The notes under the pieces are model-generated. The model saw only the letters and a list, made by a program, of their open reading frames with translations. It was not told the origin of the DNA and did no database searches. Positions 16,539 through 27,762 of a stretch of DNA of 64,000 bases are shown piece after piece; the stretch's first letter is position 1; every line of letters begins with the position of its first letter. This DNA comes from Clostridia bacterium (GTDB lineage: Bacteria; Bacillota; DSM-521; Neomoorellales; SLTJ01), in the NCBI GenBank assembly GCA_004347685.1, contig SLTJ01000028.1:124001-188000 (forward strand), given 5' to 3'. Made by a program: the position numbers and the translations under genes.

Positions 16539-17576
16539 ATGGTGAGAGTAAGTATTATCGGGGCCACGGGGTATACCGGGGTAGAACTGGTTCGCCTCCT
16601 GACCCGGCATCCGCAGGTGGAGGTGGCGGCCCTTACCAGCCAGAGCTATGCCGGCCGCAGGCTGGGGGAAGTGTATCCCCACCTGGCAGCGGCCCTGGGG
16701 GAAACCGTCCTTACCGACGATGTGGAGGCGGCAGTGGCGGGTGCCGGTTACGTTTTTCTGGCCATGCCCCACGGTCAGGCGGCGGAACCGGCGGCCCTGG
16801 CCCTGGCGGCCGGCAAACGGGTGATTGACCTGAGCGCCGATTTTCGTCTGCCGGGTGAGACTTATGCCGCCTGGTATGCCCAGGCGGCGCCGGCACCGGC
16901 TCTCCTGGATCAGGCGGTATACGGCCTGGCCGAACTCTACGGGCCGGAGGTGGCGGGGGCCAGGCTGGTGGCCAATCCCGGCTGCTACCCCACCAGTGCC
17001 CTGCTGGCTCTGGCCCCGGCTGTCCGGGCCAGCCTGGTTGATATTGGGAGTATTATCATTGACGCCAAGTCCGGCGTCTCCGGCTCCGGGCGGCAGCCGG
17101 CTCTAGGCAGCCTGTTCTGTGAGGCTGACGAGGGCCTGCATCCCTACGGCGTAGCCACCCACCGCCACACGCCGGAGATCGAGGCGCAGTTGTCCCGCCT
17201 GGCGGGTACCCCGGTAGTGGTTTCCTTTACCCCGCACCTGGTGCCCATGACCCGCGGCATCCTCTCCACCATCTACGCCGGTTTGCGCGGCGGGGTGGGG
17301 GAGGAGGAGGTGTCCCGGGTGTACATGGAGTTTTACCAGGATAAACCCTTTGTCCGGGTGCTGCCCCCCGGGACCTGGCCCCACACCAAATGGGTATACG
17401 GCAGCAATTACTGCCTTTTGGGACTGACGGTAGACAGAAGGACAAACCGCTTGGTCCTGGCCGCGGCTATAGATAACCTGGTCAAGGGGGCCAGCGGCCA
17501 GGCCGTGCAGAACTTCAACCTCATGGCCGGTTTCCCGGAGGCCGCCGGCCTGGAGGGTTTGGGGATATTCCCATAG
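16539..17576 (+). CDS. argC: N-acetyl-gamma-glutamyl-phosphate reductase
   Basis: The ATG at 16539 follows GGTGGTG; GTG codons at 16527 and 16530 are also in frame. The 345-residue enzyme has the NADP-binding GATGYTGVELVRLL at its N-terminus, the catalytic cysteine in NPGCYPTSALL near residue 149, and HRHTPEIE near 209. It reduces N-acetylglutamyl-phosphate to the semialdehyde, the third step of arginine synthesis. First gene of the nine-gene arg/car operon, about 65 nt after the -10 box. Confidence 0.96.
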   Translation: MVRVSIIGATGYTGVELVRLLTRHPQVEVAALTSQSYAGRRLGEVYPHLAAALGETVLTDDVEAAVAGAGYVFLAMPHGQAAEPAALALAAGKRVIDLSADFRLPGETYAAWYAQAAPAPALLDQAVYGLAELYGPEVAGARLVANPGCYPTSALLALAPAVRASLVDIGSIIIDAKSGVSGSGRQPALGSLFCEADEGLHPYGVATHRHTPEIEAQLSRLAGTPVVVSFTPHLVPMTRGILSTIYAGLRGGVGEEEVSRVYMEFYQDKPFVRVLPPGTWPHTKWVYGSNYCLLGLTVDRRTNRLVLAAAIDNLVKGASGQAVQNFNLMAGFPEAAGLEGLGIFP

Positions 17577-17592
17577 GTGGCGGTGGACCCAA

Positions 17593-18816
17593 GTGAGTTT
17601 ACAGGAAATTGCCGGCGGCATCACAGCCGCCACGGGATTTGTGGCCGCCGGCGTGGCGGCCGGGATCAAGAAGGAAGCTGGGCAGTTGGATGTGGCTATG
17701 GTATATAGCCCCGAGCCGGCCACGGCGGCTGGTGTTTTTACCCAAAACCGGCTCCAGGGGGCGCCGGTGATCGTCAGCCGGGAGCACCTCGCCTCCGGCC
17801 GGGCGCGGGCCATTGTGGCCACCAGCGGCGTGGCCAATACCTGTACTGGGGTCCGGGGGCTGGCGGACGCCCGGGAAATGGCTGTCCTGGCAGGCGGTTT
17901 GCTGAAGATACCTCCCAGCGAGGTGGCGGTGGCTTCCACCGGGGTGATCGGTGTGCCGCTGCCCATGGAGAAGGTGAGGCACGGCATTGCCGCGGCCGCG
18001 GCCAGCCTTTCCCCCCAGGGGGGAACGCAGGCGGTCCGGGCCATCATGACCACAGACACGCGGCCCAAGGAAGTGGCCCTCAGGGCCACGCTAGGGGGCG
18101 TGCCAGTGACGGTAGGAGGGATGGCCAAGGGGGCCGGGATGATCCATCCGGACCTGGCCACCATGCTGGTATTCCTGGCCACCGATGCGGCCGTGTCCCC
18201 GGAGATGCTGCGGCGATCCCTCAGGCTGGCCGCCGACACCACCTTTAATATGCTCACCGTGGACGGCGACACCAGCCCGAATGATATGGTGGTCGTCCTG
18301 GCCAACGGCCGGGCCGGGAACCAGCCCCTTACTGCCCCCGGGCCGGCCTGGGAGGAATTCACCCGGTTACTGGAGGAGGCCTGTGTCCGTCTGACCCGGA
18401 TGCTGGCCGCAGATGCCGAAGGGGCGACCCGGCTGATCGAGGTGCGGGTGCGGGGCGCGGCTACCCTGGCCGACGCCCGCACGGCGGCGCGGGCCGTGGC
18501 CGGCTCCAACCTGGTGAAGGCCGCCGTTTTTGGCCGGGATGCCAACTGGGGCCGGATTATCAATGCCGTGGGCTATTCCGGGGCCTCTTTTACCCCGGAG
18601 GCGGTAGATATCGTCCTGGCCTCGCATGCCGGCCAGGAGCAGGTGGCCCGAGGGGGATGCGGCCTGGCCTTCGACGAGGAGCGGGCCAGGGAGATCCTGG
18701 GGGGGCCGGAGGTGCGGGTCATCATTGACCTACACCAGGGGGAGGCCGTGGCCACGGCCTTCGGCTGTGATCTTTCCTACGATTACGTGCGTATTAACGC
18801 TGACTACAGGTCGTAG
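17593..18816 (+). CDS. argJ: Glutamate N-acetyltransferase / amino-acid acetyltransferase
   Basis: A 407-residue protein starting at GTG 17593. It matches ArgJ throughout: an N-terminal GGITAATGFVAAGV, the autoproteolysis region KGAGMIHPDLATML near residues 178-191 with the nucleophilic Thr, and the C-terminal GRDANWGRIINAVGYSGA. Self-cleavage before that Thr yields alpha and beta subunits. ArgJ recycles acetyl groups from acetylornithine to glutamate, so no argE is needed; whether it also uses acetyl-CoA cannot be told from sequence. Second gene of the operon. Confidence 0.96.
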   Translation: MSLQEIAGGITAATGFVAAGVAAGIKKEAGQLDVAMVYSPEPATAAGVFTQNRLQGAPVIVSREHLASGRARAIVATSGVANTCTGVRGLADAREMAVLAGGLLKIPPSEVAVASTGVIGVPLPMEKVRHGIAAAAASLSPQGGTQAVRAIMTTDTRPKEVALRATLGGVPVTVGGMAKGAGMIHPDLATMLVFLATDAAVSPEMLRRSLRLAADTTFNMLTVDGDTSPNDMVVVLANGRAGNQPLTAPGPAWEEFTRLLEEACVRLTRMLAADAEGATRLIEVRVRGAATLADARTAARAVAGSNLVKAAVFGRDANWGRIINAVGYSGASFTPEAVDIVLASHAGQEQVARGGCGLAFDEERAREILGGPEVRVIIDLHQGEAVATAFGCDLSYDYVRINADYRS

Positions 18817-18891
18817 GAAGCGTGTTGAACAACCCGGCTTGGGGTGCAGGGCTTCCGAGCCGAAGCGACCTTGGAGGGGAGGGGAGAAACC

Positions 18892-19770
18892 GTGGAATTT
18901 ACGGCAGGGGAAAAAGCCGCTGTCCTGGTCGAGGCCCTTCCCTATATCAAGAGCTTCTACGGCCAGACGGTGGTTGTCAAATACGGCGGCCATGCCATGA
19001 CCGACCCGGCCCTGAAGCAGGGGGTCATGCAGGACATCATTCTGATGAAATACGTGGGCATGAACCCGGTGCTGGTCCACGGCGGGGGGCCGGAAATCAC
19101 CGGTTGGCTGGCCCGGCTGGGGCGAGAATCGAACTTCGTCTCCGGCCAGCGGGTTACCAACGCCGCGGACATGGAAGTGGTGGGCATGGTGCTGGCTGGG
19201 AAGGTGAATAAGGAACTGGTGGCCGCCATCGCTCACCTGGGCGGCCGGGCCATCGGGCTTTGCGGCCACGACGGCCGGCTCCTGGAGGCGGAAAAGAAAC
19301 TGGTTGACGGGCAGGACCTGGGTTATGTGGGCGACGTGACCCGGGTTAACGCCGGCATCCTTCATACCCTGATGGCTGAAGGCTATATCCCGGTAGTGGC
19401 CTCCATCGGCGCCGGCCGGGACGGGGAGAGTTACAACATCAACGCCGACTTCGTGGCGGCCGAAGTCGCCGGGGCCCTGCAGGCAGCCAAGTTGGTCTTG
19501 CTCACCGACGTGACCGGGGTCCTGGCCGAACCGGGGAACCCCGCGTCCCTCCTCTCGTCTGTTACCGCCGGGGAGGTGGCGGAACTGATCGGGCGGGGCG
19601 TGATTTCGGCCGGCATGATCCCCAAGGTCCAGTGCTGTCTGCGCGCCCTGGAGGCCGGGGTAGGGCGGGCCCACATCATTGACGGCCGCCTGCCGCACGC
19701 CATCCTGCTCGAGATATTCACCAACGAAGGCATCGGCACCATGGTAGTGAGGGGGGAAGGGATTTGTTGA
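18892..19770 (+). CDS. argB: Acetylglutamate kinase
   Basis: GTG 18892 lies a few bases after GGAGGGGAGGGGAG and yields 292 residues; an earlier in-frame codon at 18844 lacks such a site. Signatures are VVKYGGHAM near residue 25 (phosphate-binding Lys), VLVHGGGPEITGWL near 62, and NINADFVAAEVAGAL near 180. It phosphorylates N-acetylglutamate, usually the arginine-inhibited step. The N-terminal extension before the kinase core (EKAAVLVEALPYI) is the type seen in hexameric feedback-inhibited enzymes. It overlaps argD by 7 bp. Confidence 0.96.
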   Translation: MEFTAGEKAAVLVEALPYIKSFYGQTVVVKYGGHAMTDPALKQGVMQDIILMKYVGMNPVLVHGGGPEITGWLARLGRESNFVSGQRVTNAADMEVVGMVLAGKVNKELVAAIAHLGGRAIGLCGHDGRLLEAEKKLVDGQDLGYVGDVTRVNAGILHTLMAEGYIPVVASIGAGRDGESYNINADFVAAEVAGALQAAKLVLLTDVTGVLAEPGNPASLLSSVTAGEVAELIGRGVISAGMIPKVQCCLRALEAGVGRAHIIDGRLPHAILLEIFTNEGIGTMVVRGEGIC

Positions 19771-20963
19771 CCAACGCGGAGATCATCGAACGTGGGAATC
19801 GCTATGTTATGTCAACCTACGGCCGGGCGCCGGTGGCCCTGGTGCGGGGGGAGGGGATAAGGGTGTGGGATGCCGACGGGAAATGCTACCTGGATTTTGT
19901 CGGTGGCCTGGCGGTGAACTCCCTGGGCCACTGCCACCCTAAGGTGGCTGCCTCCCTGGCCGCCCAGGCCCGCACCCTCATCCACTGCTCCAACCTCTAC
20001 TGGATCGAGCCCCAGGTGCGGCTGGCGCAGAGGCTGGTGGAGCTTTCCGGCCTGGGCCAGGCCTTCTTTTGCAATAGCGGCACCGAGGCCAACGAGGCGG
20101 CCATCAAGCTGGCCCGCAAGTACGCCCGCAGCCAAGGTGGCCCGGAGCGGTATGAGATTATCGCCATGGAGAAATCATTTCACGGCCGCACCTTGGGTGC
20201 CCTGGCCGCCACCTGGCAGCCAAAGCTGCGGGAGGCCTTTGAACCGCTTGTACCCGGGTTCAAATTCGTGCCTCTCAACGATCTTTCAGCCCTGGAAGCG
20301 GCTATAGACGAGAAGACGTGTGCGGTAATGCTGGAGCCGGTCCAGGGCGAAGGCGGCGTGCACATGGCCGCCCCTGATTACCTGAAAGAGGTAAGCCGGC
20401 TCTGCCGGGAAAAAGGTTTACTCCTCATCTTCGATGAGGTACAATGTGGCCTGGGCCGCACAGGCCGCCTCTTTGCCTGGCAGCATGGCGAGGTGAGGCC
20501 TGACATTATGACCCTGGCCAAGGCTTTGGGCGGAGGCGTGCCTATCGGCGCCATGCTGGCCGGCGAGGCTGTTGCCAGGGCCTTTGTCCCCGGGGACCAC
20601 GGCAGCACCTTTGGGGGCAACCCCCTGGCCTGCGCGGCGGCCCTGGCGTATCTCGAGGTTCTGGAGGAAGAAGACCTGGTGGGCAATGCGGCCCGGGTAG
20701 GGGTATATTTTCAGGAGCGGCTGCAAGAGTTGGCGGCCCGTTTCCCCCTGTGCCAGGAAGTGCGCGGCCGGGGCTTGATTTTAGGCATGGAACTCTCCCG
20801 TCCGGCCGCACCCCTGGTGGACGCGGCCCGGGAAGCCGGGTTGCTGATCAATGCCACCAGCGGCAACGTCTTGCGGTTTCTGCCGCCTCTCGGAGTACAA
20901 CCGTCCGACGTGGACGAGGCCATGGAAATAATGTACCGGGTGTTTGAGGGAATAGAAGCTTGA
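19764..20963 (+). CDS. argD: Acetylornithine aminotransferase
   Basis: Tandem TTG codons at 19764 and 19767 follow GGGGGGAAGGG; either may start the roughly 399-residue protein, and both overlap the argB stop. This class-III PLP aminotransferase shows NSGTEANEAAIKLARK near residue 102, FDEVQCGLGRTG near 222 (PLP Asp) and LAKALGGGVPIGAM near 251 with the Schiff-base Lys, then GSTFGGNPLACAAAL. It converts N-acetylglutamate semialdehyde to N-acetylornithine and may also act in lysine synthesis, as many ArgD enzymes do. Confidence 0.95.
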   Translation: MLTNAEIIERGNRYVMSTYGRAPVALVRGEGIRVWDADGKCYLDFVGGLAVNSLGHCHPKVAASLAAQARTLIHCSNLYWIEPQVRLAQRLVELSGLGQAFFCNSGTEANEAAIKLARKYARSQGGPERYEIIAMEKSFHGRTLGALAATWQPKLREAFEPLVPGFKFVPLNDLSALEAAIDEKTCAVMLEPVQGEGGVHMAAPDYLKEVSRLCREKGLLLIFDEVQCGLGRTGRLFAWQHGEVRPDIMTLAKALGGGVPIGAMLAGEAVARAFVPGDHGSTFGGNPLACAAALAYLEVLEEEDLVGNAARVGVYFQERLQELAARFPLCQEVRGRGLILGMELSRPAAPLVDAAREAGLLINATSGNVLRFLPPLGVQPSDVDEAMEIMYRVFEGIEA

Positions 20964-21027
20964 TTGTATGAGCTTCGCTGTGAGGGTGGCAGGGTCTGGC
21001 GGCCGAGCGACTTTAGGGCGGAGGGTA

Positions 21028-21156
21028 ACCGGACCAGGCGAGGAGAGGAGCGAGGCCGGACCCGGAGGCATGGAGGCCGGAGAGCGGCAATTTGAGGCAT
21101 GGATGCCGAATTGGCCGCGTAGTGCGGCCGAGCCCGAAGCCGAGCCGTAGTCCGGT
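21028..21156. other. Structured GC-rich element between argD and carA
   Basis: The 269-bp gap inside the operon contains a nested hairpin element. Outer arms ACCGGAC (21028-21034) and GTCCGGT (21150-21156) pair. Inside, a near-repeat of GAGGCATGGAGGCCG and GAGGCATGGATGCCG occurs, the second forming a stem within AATT arms. It has no credible ORF. It may be a folded leader RNA of carA or a dispersed repeat; I could not match it to a riboswitch class. Confidence 0.45.
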
Positions 21157-21232
21157 CCTAACGCCCGCTGGAGCGAGGCGCCAGCCCTGCCGCCTGAGAC
21201 TTGGGTACACCTGCGTAAGGGGAGATGGATTT

Positions 21233-22330
21233 TTGGCTATTCCTGCCATACTCGTTCTGGAGGACGGTACCTCTTTCATCGGTCAGGGCTTTGGTGCCCA
21301 GGGCCGGTCCTTTGGGGAGGCAGTCTTTAATACCGGCATGACCGGCTACCAGGAGGTCCTCACCGACCCTTCCTATGCCGGCCAGATAGTCACCATGACC
21401 TATCCGTTGATCGGCAACTATGGCATAAACGAAGAAGACGCGCAGTCGGAGCAGCCGCAGGTGCGGGGATTTGTGGTGCGGGAGGCCGCAAGCTTTCCCA
21501 GCAACTGGCGCAGTCAGGAGAGTTTGGAGCAATATTTGCGCCGGCACGGGATAATCGGCCTGATGGGGGTTGATACGCGCGCCCTTACCCGGCGCCTGCG
21601 CCAGCACGGGACCATGCGGGGGATAATTTCCACCCGGCCGGAAGATGTGGCCGCGCCCGCGGGCCTGGCCGAAGAAGCCAGGAATACGGCCTTTGCCGGG
21701 CCGGCCCTGGTGCCCTCGGTCAGCACCCGCCGGGCCTATGAAATTCCCGGTTCTGGCTACCGGGTGGTGGTGCTGGATTTCGGTATCAAGCGGAGCATCC
21801 TGAAATCCCTCGCGTCCCTGGGCTGCCACCTCATGGTGCTGCCGTGGAATACCACGGCCGATGCGGTGATGGCCCTGCGGCCGGACGGAGTTTTTCTCTC
21901 CAACGGCCCCGGGGACCCCAAAGACGTGCCCCAGGCGGCGGCCACGTTGCGGCAGTTGCTCGGGCGCTACCCTATTTTCGGCATCTGCTTGGGGCACCAG
22001 ATTCTGGGGCTGGCCCTGGGTGCCGACACCTACAAGCTGAAATTCGGCCACCGGGGGGCCAACCACCCGGTCAAAGAACTGGCCAGTTCCCGGGTCTACA
22101 TCACCTCCCAGAACCACGGCTATGCCATTGCCCCGGAGAGTCTGCCGCCAGAACTACGCATCACCCACCTGAACTTGAACGACGGCACGGTGGAAGGCCT
22201 GGAGCACACCGACCTGCCTGTCTACAGCGTTCAGTACCACCCTGAGGCTGCCCCCGGCCCCTGGGATTCCACCTATCTCTTCCAGCGCTTTCTGGACTAC
22301 ATGGCAAGGGGCAGGAAGGCCTATGCCTAA
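21233..22330 (+). CDS. carA: Carbamoyl-phosphate synthase, small (glutaminase) subunit
   Basis: TTG 21233 sits just after GGGGAGATGG and gives 365 residues, the usual CarA length; the frame extends further upstream only through the structured leader. The N-terminal half starts [20 protein letters not shown]. The C-terminal class-I glutamine amidotransferase has the nucleophile in [15 protein letters not shown] near residue 247 and the His/Glu pair in [13 protein letters not shown] near 330. It hydrolyses glutamine and channels ammonia to CarB. It overlaps carB by 8 bp. Confidence 0.96.
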   Translation: MAIPAILVLEDGTSFIGQGFGAQGRSFGEAVFNTGMTGYQEVLTDPSYAGQIVTMTYPLIGNYGINEEDAQSEQPQVRGFVVREAASFPSNWRSQESLEQYLRRHGIIGLMGVDTRALTRRLRQHGTMRGIISTRPEDVAAPAGLAEEARNTAFAGPALVPSVSTRRAYEIPGSGYRVVVLDFGIKRSILKSLASLGCHLMVLPWNTTADAVMALRPDGVFLSNGPGDPKDVPQAAATLRQLLGRYPIFGICLGHQILGLALGADTYKLKFGHRGANHPVKELASSRVYITSQNHGYAIAPESLPPELRITHLNLNDGTVEGLEHTDLPVYSVQYHPEAAPGPWDSTYLFQRFLDYMARGRKAYA

Positions 22331-25300
22331 GCGCCGTGACCTGGGCAAGGTAATGGTCATCGGTTCCGGTCCTATCGTTATCGGTCAGGCGGCCGAGTTC
22401 GACTATGCCGGCACCCAGGCCTGCAAAGCCCTGGCTGAGGAAGGGCTGCAGGTGGTGCTGGTGAACAGCAACCCGGCTACCATCATGACTGATACCAACA
22501 TAGCCGACCGGGTTTACCTGGAGCCTTTGACCGTGGAGGCGGTGAGCCGTATCCTGCGGCGGGAGCGGCCCGACGGCCTGCTGCCTACCCTGGGCGGCCA
22601 GACCGGGCTGAACCTGGCCATGGAGCTGGGCCAGGCAGGCGTACTGGAGGAACTGGGAGTAGAATTGCTGGGCACGCCCCTGGAAACCATCGCCCGGGCC
22701 GAGGACCGGCAGAGGTTCAAGGATACCATGCTGGCCATCGGTGAGCCGGTACCTGAAAGCGCGGTGGTCAGCGCGGCGGCCGAAGCCCTGAAATTTGCCG
22801 CCCGCCACGGTTACCCGGTGGTGCTGCGGCCGGCCTACACCCTGGGGGGCAGCGGCGGCGGCCTGGCGGTTGACGAGCAGGAGATGCTGGACATCCTGGC
22901 CCGCGGTCTGGCCGCCAGCCCCGTGCACCAGGTGCTGCTGGAAAAGAGCCTGGCCGGCTGCAAAGAAATAGAATACGAAGTCATGCGGGATGCCGGTGAT
23001 AACTGCATCACCGTCTGTAATATGGAAAACCTGGACCCCATGGGCATCCATACCGGGGACAGCATAGTGGTGGCGCCTTCCCAGACCTTGAGCGACCGGG
23101 AATACCAGATGCTGCGGTCGGCGGCCCTGAAGATCATCCGCGCCCTAGGCGTCGCCGGGGGCGGCAACATCCAGTTTGCCCTCGACCCCAAGAGCTTTAA
23201 GTACTATGTCATTGAGGTCAACCCCCGGGTCAGCCGCTCCAGCGCCCTGGCTTCCAAGGCCACCGGCTACCCAATAGCCAAGGTGGCGGCCAAGATCGCC
23301 GTGGGACTGGGGCTGGACGAGATAACCAACCCGGTGACGGGTAAGACCTGCGCCTGTTTCGAGCCGGCCCTGGACTACGTGGTGGTGAAAATACCCCGCT
23401 GGCCCTTTGACAAGTTTGCCACCGGCGACCGCTTCCTCACCACCCAAATGAAATCCACCGGAGAAGTGATGGCCATCGGTCGCTCCTTCGCGAGCGCCCT
23501 GCTCAAGGCCTTGCGCTCTCTGGAAACCGGGATCTTGACCCTGCGGCACCCGGATATCCTCAGGCTTTCCGACATGGAACTGGAGCACAAGCTGGATCAC
23601 CCCCAGGACGACCGCCTCTGGGCCCTGGCCGAAGCCTTTCGCCGTTCCTGGGGGTTAACCGAAGTGGCCCTCCTCACCGGCTTTGACCCCTTCTTCCTGG
23701 CTGAGATCCGCAGCCTGGTGCAGGTGGAGGAAGAACTGCTTTCCCGGCCCTTGACTCGGGACCGGCTGCTCGCAGCCAAGGAAATGGGCTTTTCCGATTA
23801 CCAGATCGCCAAGCTGCGGGGCACCACGGCCGCGGCCATCCGCGATCTGCGCTGGCAGGAGCGGGTGCAGCCGGCGTATCGCATGGTGGATACCTGCGCG
23901 GGCGAATTCCCGGCCGCCACCCCCTACTATTACTCGGCCTACGGGGAGGAAAACGAAGTCCCGCGCCGCCAGGGCCGGAAGGTGCTGGTCATCGGCTCCG
24001 GGCCTATCCGCATCGGCCAGGGAATCGAGTTTGACTATTGCTCGGTGCACGCGGTCTGGGCCCTGCGGGAGGCTGGGTACGAGGCCATCATCATCAACAA
24101 CAACCCGGAAACGGTGAGTACTGATTTCGACACGGCTGACAAACTCTATTTCGAGCCTCTGGCCCTGGAGGACGTTTTGAACGTGATTGACCTGGAAGAT
24201 CCCGAAGGCGTGATGGTGCAGTTCGGCGGGCAGACCGCCATTAACCTGGCGCCCGGCCTGGCCGAGTACGGCGTCCCGGTGCTGGGCACCCCGGTGGCGG
24301 CTATTGACATGGCCGAGGACCGGCGCAAGTTCGGCGAGTTCCTGGACAGCCTTGGCATCCCCCAGTCGCAGGGCCACTCGGCCACCACCGTGGGAGAGGC
24401 CTTGGCGGCCGGGAGCGACCTCGGTTTCCCGGTACTGGTGCGGCCTTCCTACGTCATCGGCGGCCGGGCGATGGAGGTGGTGGCGAGTGAGGCGGAGATG
24501 ACCGAGTACATGCGGAGCGCAGTGCAGGTTTCCCCCAAGTACCCGGTCCTCATTGACAAGTACATACCCGGCAAGGAAGTGGAGGTTGACGCCGTCAGCG
24601 ATGGGGAAGAGACCCTCATCGCCGGCATTATGGAGCACGTGGAGCGGGCCGGGGTGCATTCCGGGGACAGCATGGCCGTCTATCCGCCCCAGGACCTCTT
24701 CCCGGACGCGGTGGAGAATATCGTTCATTACACCCTTGCCATTGCCCGCGCCCTCGGGGTAAGGGGTTTGCTTAACATCCAGTTTGTGGTGGCCGACGGC
24801 CGGGTTTACGTGCTGGAAGTCAATCCCCGGGCTTCCCGCACTGTCCCCATCCTGAGCAAGGTTACCGGGTTGCCCCTGGTGAAAATAGCTACCAATATCA
24901 TGTTGGGCGCTACCCTGGCGGACCAAGGATACGCCGCTGGCCTCTGGCCGCCCCCGCCCTACGTCACGGTCAAGGCCCCGGTCTTTTCCTTCGGCAAGCT
25001 GCCCTTGGTGGACGTGGCCCTGGGGCCGGAGATGAAGTCTACCGGAGAGGTGCTGGGTCTGGACCGGGCGTTTGACCGGGCCCTGGGCAAGGCCTTTCTG
25101 GCCGCCGGGGTCGCGCCGCGCCGTTGCCCGGTCCTCTTTTCCCTGGCCGACCGGGACAAGAGGGAAGGGGTGGCGGTGGCCCGCCGTCTGAGCTGCCTCG
25201 GCTGGGATCTGGCCGCCACCCCGGGCACGGCCCGGGCCCTGGCCGCCGCCGGTCTGCCGGTGGTCGTCTGGGAATGGGACGAAGCCGGGCGTCGGGTAAA

Positions 25301-25523
25301 GGAGGCGGGCCTGGTTATCAATACGGCTGCCAAAGGAAAAATTCCCGGCCGCCGGGGTTTTGCCCTCCGCCGCCAGGCCGTGGAGATGGGGGTGCCGTGC
25401 CTGACCAGCCTGGATACGGCCCGGGCCCTGGCCGCGGCCCTGCCACTGCCGGACGGAGGTGGCGGGGAGTATCTGTCACTGGGGGAATACCTCGCGGGTG
25501 GGAAGTTGGAGGTTAGAAGTTAG
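22323..25523 (+). CDS. carB: Carbamoyl-phosphate synthase, large subunit
   Basis: A 1066-residue protein with two homologous ATP-grasp halves: the first begins [20 protein letters not shown], the second [19 protein letters not shown] near residue 553. A C-terminal MGS-like allosteric domain starts at about 930. It makes carbamoyl phosphate from bicarbonate, ammonia and 2 ATP for both arginine and pyrimidines. The last seven or so residues (GKLEVRS) and the TAG stop are read from a 7-bp repeat array (25500-25541), so the C-terminus looks recently replaced or extended. Confidence 0.96.
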   Translation: MPKRRDLGKVMVIGSGPIVIGQAAEFDYAGTQACKALAEEGLQVVLVNSNPATIMTDTNIADRVYLEPLTVEAVSRILRRERPDGLLPTLGGQTGLNLAMELGQAGVLEELGVELLGTPLETIARAEDRQRFKDTMLAIGEPVPESAVVSAAAEALKFAARHGYPVVLRPAYTLGGSGGGLAVDEQEMLDILARGLAASPVHQVLLEKSLAGCKEIEYEVMRDAGDNCITVCNMENLDPMGIHTGDSIVVAPSQTLSDREYQMLRSAALKIIRALGVAGGGNIQFALDPKSFKYYVIEVNPRVSRSSALASKATGYPIAKVAAKIAVGLGLDEITNPVTGKTCACFEPALDYVVVKIPRWPFDKFATGDRFLTTQMKSTGEVMAIGRSFASALLKALRSLETGILTLRHPDILRLSDMELEHKLDHPQDDRLWALAEAFRRSWGLTEVALLTGFDPFFLAEIRSLVQVEEELLSRPLTRDRLLAAKEMGFSDYQIAKLRGTTAAAIRDLRWQERVQPAYRMVDTCAGEFPAATPYYYSAYGEENEVPRRQGRKVLVIGSGPIRIGQGIEFDYCSVHAVWALREAGYEAIIINNNPETVSTDFDTADKLYFEPLALEDVLNVIDLEDPEGVMVQFGGQTAINLAPGLAEYGVPVLGTPVAAIDMAEDRRKFGEFLDSLGIPQSQGHSATTVGEALAAGSDLGFPVLVRPSYVIGGRAMEVVASEAEMTEYMRSAVQVSPKYPVLIDKYIPGKEVEVDAVSDGEETLIAGIMEHVERAGVHSGDSMAVYPPQDLFPDAVENIVHYTLAIARALGVRGLLNIQFVVADGRVYVLEVNPRASRTVPILSKVTGLPLVKIATNIMLGATLADQGYAAGLWPPPPYVTVKAPVFSFGKLPLVDVALGPEMKSTGEVLGLDRAFDRALGKAFLAAGVAPRRCPVLFSLADRDKREGVAVARRLSCLGWDLAATPGTARALAAAGLPVVVWEWDEAGRRVKEAGLVINTAAKGKIPGRRGFALRRQAVEMGVPCLTSLDTARALAAALPLPDGGGGEYLSLGEYLAGGKLEVRS

Positions 25524-25541
25524 AAGTTGGGGGTTGGAGAT
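25500..25541 (+). repeat. Heptamer array A (six 7-bp units) across carB end and argF ribosome binding site
   Basis: Six consecutive units can be read: GGGAAGT, TGGAGGT, TAGAAGT, TAGAAGT, TGGGGGT, TGGAGAT, followed by A and the argF ATG. The first unit TAGAAGT supplies the carB stop, and TTGGAGAT acts as the argF ribosome binding site. Confidence 0.8.
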
Positions 25542-25542
25542 A

Positions 25543-26499
25543 ATGGAAGACAGAGAACTCAACGCCAGGCTCAGGGGTCGGGACTTCCTCACCCTGGCCG
25601 ACTTTACTCCGGAGGAGATCGCCGGGCTCCTGGACGTGGCCGCCGGGTTCAAGGCCGGCTGCCCGGCGGCGCCCTTGGCGGGCAAGACGGTGGGGCTGCT
25701 GTTCCGCAAGGCTTCCACCCGCACCCGGGTTTCTTTTGAGGTGGCCGTCTACCAGCTTGGCGGGCATTCTCTTTTTCTCACTAATCAGGACCTGCAACTG
25801 GGCCGGGGGGAACCGGTGGCCGACACCGCCCGCGTCCTTTCCCGCTACCTGCAGGCTTTGGTGGTACGGACCTTCGCCCATGAAGAGCTGGAGGAATTGG
25901 CGCGGTACGCGGACATCCCGGTGATAAACGGCCTCACGGATTTGCTCCACCCCTGCCAGGTGCTGGCCGATCTCCTGACGGTCAGGGAGAAGAAGGGGAA
26001 GCTGGCCGGGGTGAAGCTGGCCTTTATCGGCGACGGCAACAATATGGCTCACTCCCTGCTGCTGGGCGGGGTCCTGGCCGGGATGGAGGTACGGGTGGCC
26101 ACCCCGCCAGGGTACGGGCCCCAGCCCCGCATCGTGGCCCGGGCGGAGGAGATAGCCCGGCAAACAGGGGCGGCCATCGCAGTGACGGCCGACCCGCGCC
26201 AGGCTGCCGCCGGGGCCGACGTGCTCTATACCGACGTTTGGGCCAGCATGGGCCAGGAGACCGAGGCTGAGGCCAGGCGTAATGATTTTGCCGGCTACCA
26301 GATAAATGACACCCTCCTGGCGGCGGCGGCCCCGGAAGCGGTGGTCATGCACTGTCTGCCCGCCCACCGGGGCGAGGAGATTACGGCGGGGGTGCTCGCA
26401 GGCCCCCAGGCGGTGGTCTGGGATCAGGCCGAGAACCGCCTGCACGCCCAGAAGGCCATCCTGGCCATGTTGTTGGGAGAAGAAGGCTCTATGAGTTAA
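25543..26499 (+). CDS. argF: Ornithine carbamoyltransferase
   Basis: The ATG at 25543 is placed by GGAG in the preceding repeat array and gives 318 residues. Carbamoyl-phosphate binding residues are in KASTRTRVSFEV near 53 and in HPCQVLAD near 141; the ornithine loop includes DVWASMGQE near 232, and the catalytic Cys is in HCLPAHRGEEI near 269. It makes citrulline from ornithine and carbamoyl phosphate, the point where the arg and car branches of this operon meet. Confidence 0.97.
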   Translation: MEDRELNARLRGRDFLTLADFTPEEIAGLLDVAAGFKAGCPAAPLAGKTVGLLFRKASTRTRVSFEVAVYQLGGHSLFLTNQDLQLGRGEPVADTARVLSRYLQALVVRTFAHEELEELARYADIPVINGLTDLLHPCQVLADLLTVREKKGKLAGVKLAFIGDGNNMAHSLLLGGVLAGMEVRVATPPGYGPQPRIVARAEEIARQTGAAIAVTADPRQAAAGADVLYTDVWASMGQETEAEARRNDFAGYQINDTLLAAAAPEAVVMHCLPAHRGEEITAGVLAGPQAVVWDQAENRLHAQKAILAMLLGEEGSMS

Positions 26500-26553
26500 G
26501 CACGCACCGGTCAGGTAAGTCAGCTACAGCTACAGAAGAACAGGAGGATTGCG

Positions 26554-27758
<1,205 letters not shown>

Positions 27759-27762
<4 letters not shown>

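Noticed and set aside
17103-18563. Long minus-strand open frame of 486 codons opposite argC/argJ
   Set aside because: It is Ser/Arg/Ala-rich without domain or ribosome binding site and mirrors strongly conserved argJ; a GC-rich shadow frame.
23655-24926. Minus-strand open frame of 423 codons opposite carB
   Set aside because: Antisense of highly conserved carB, rich in His/Gly/Gln, with no motif; shadow frame. The same holds for other long antisense frames over argD, carA, fbp and the pgm gene.
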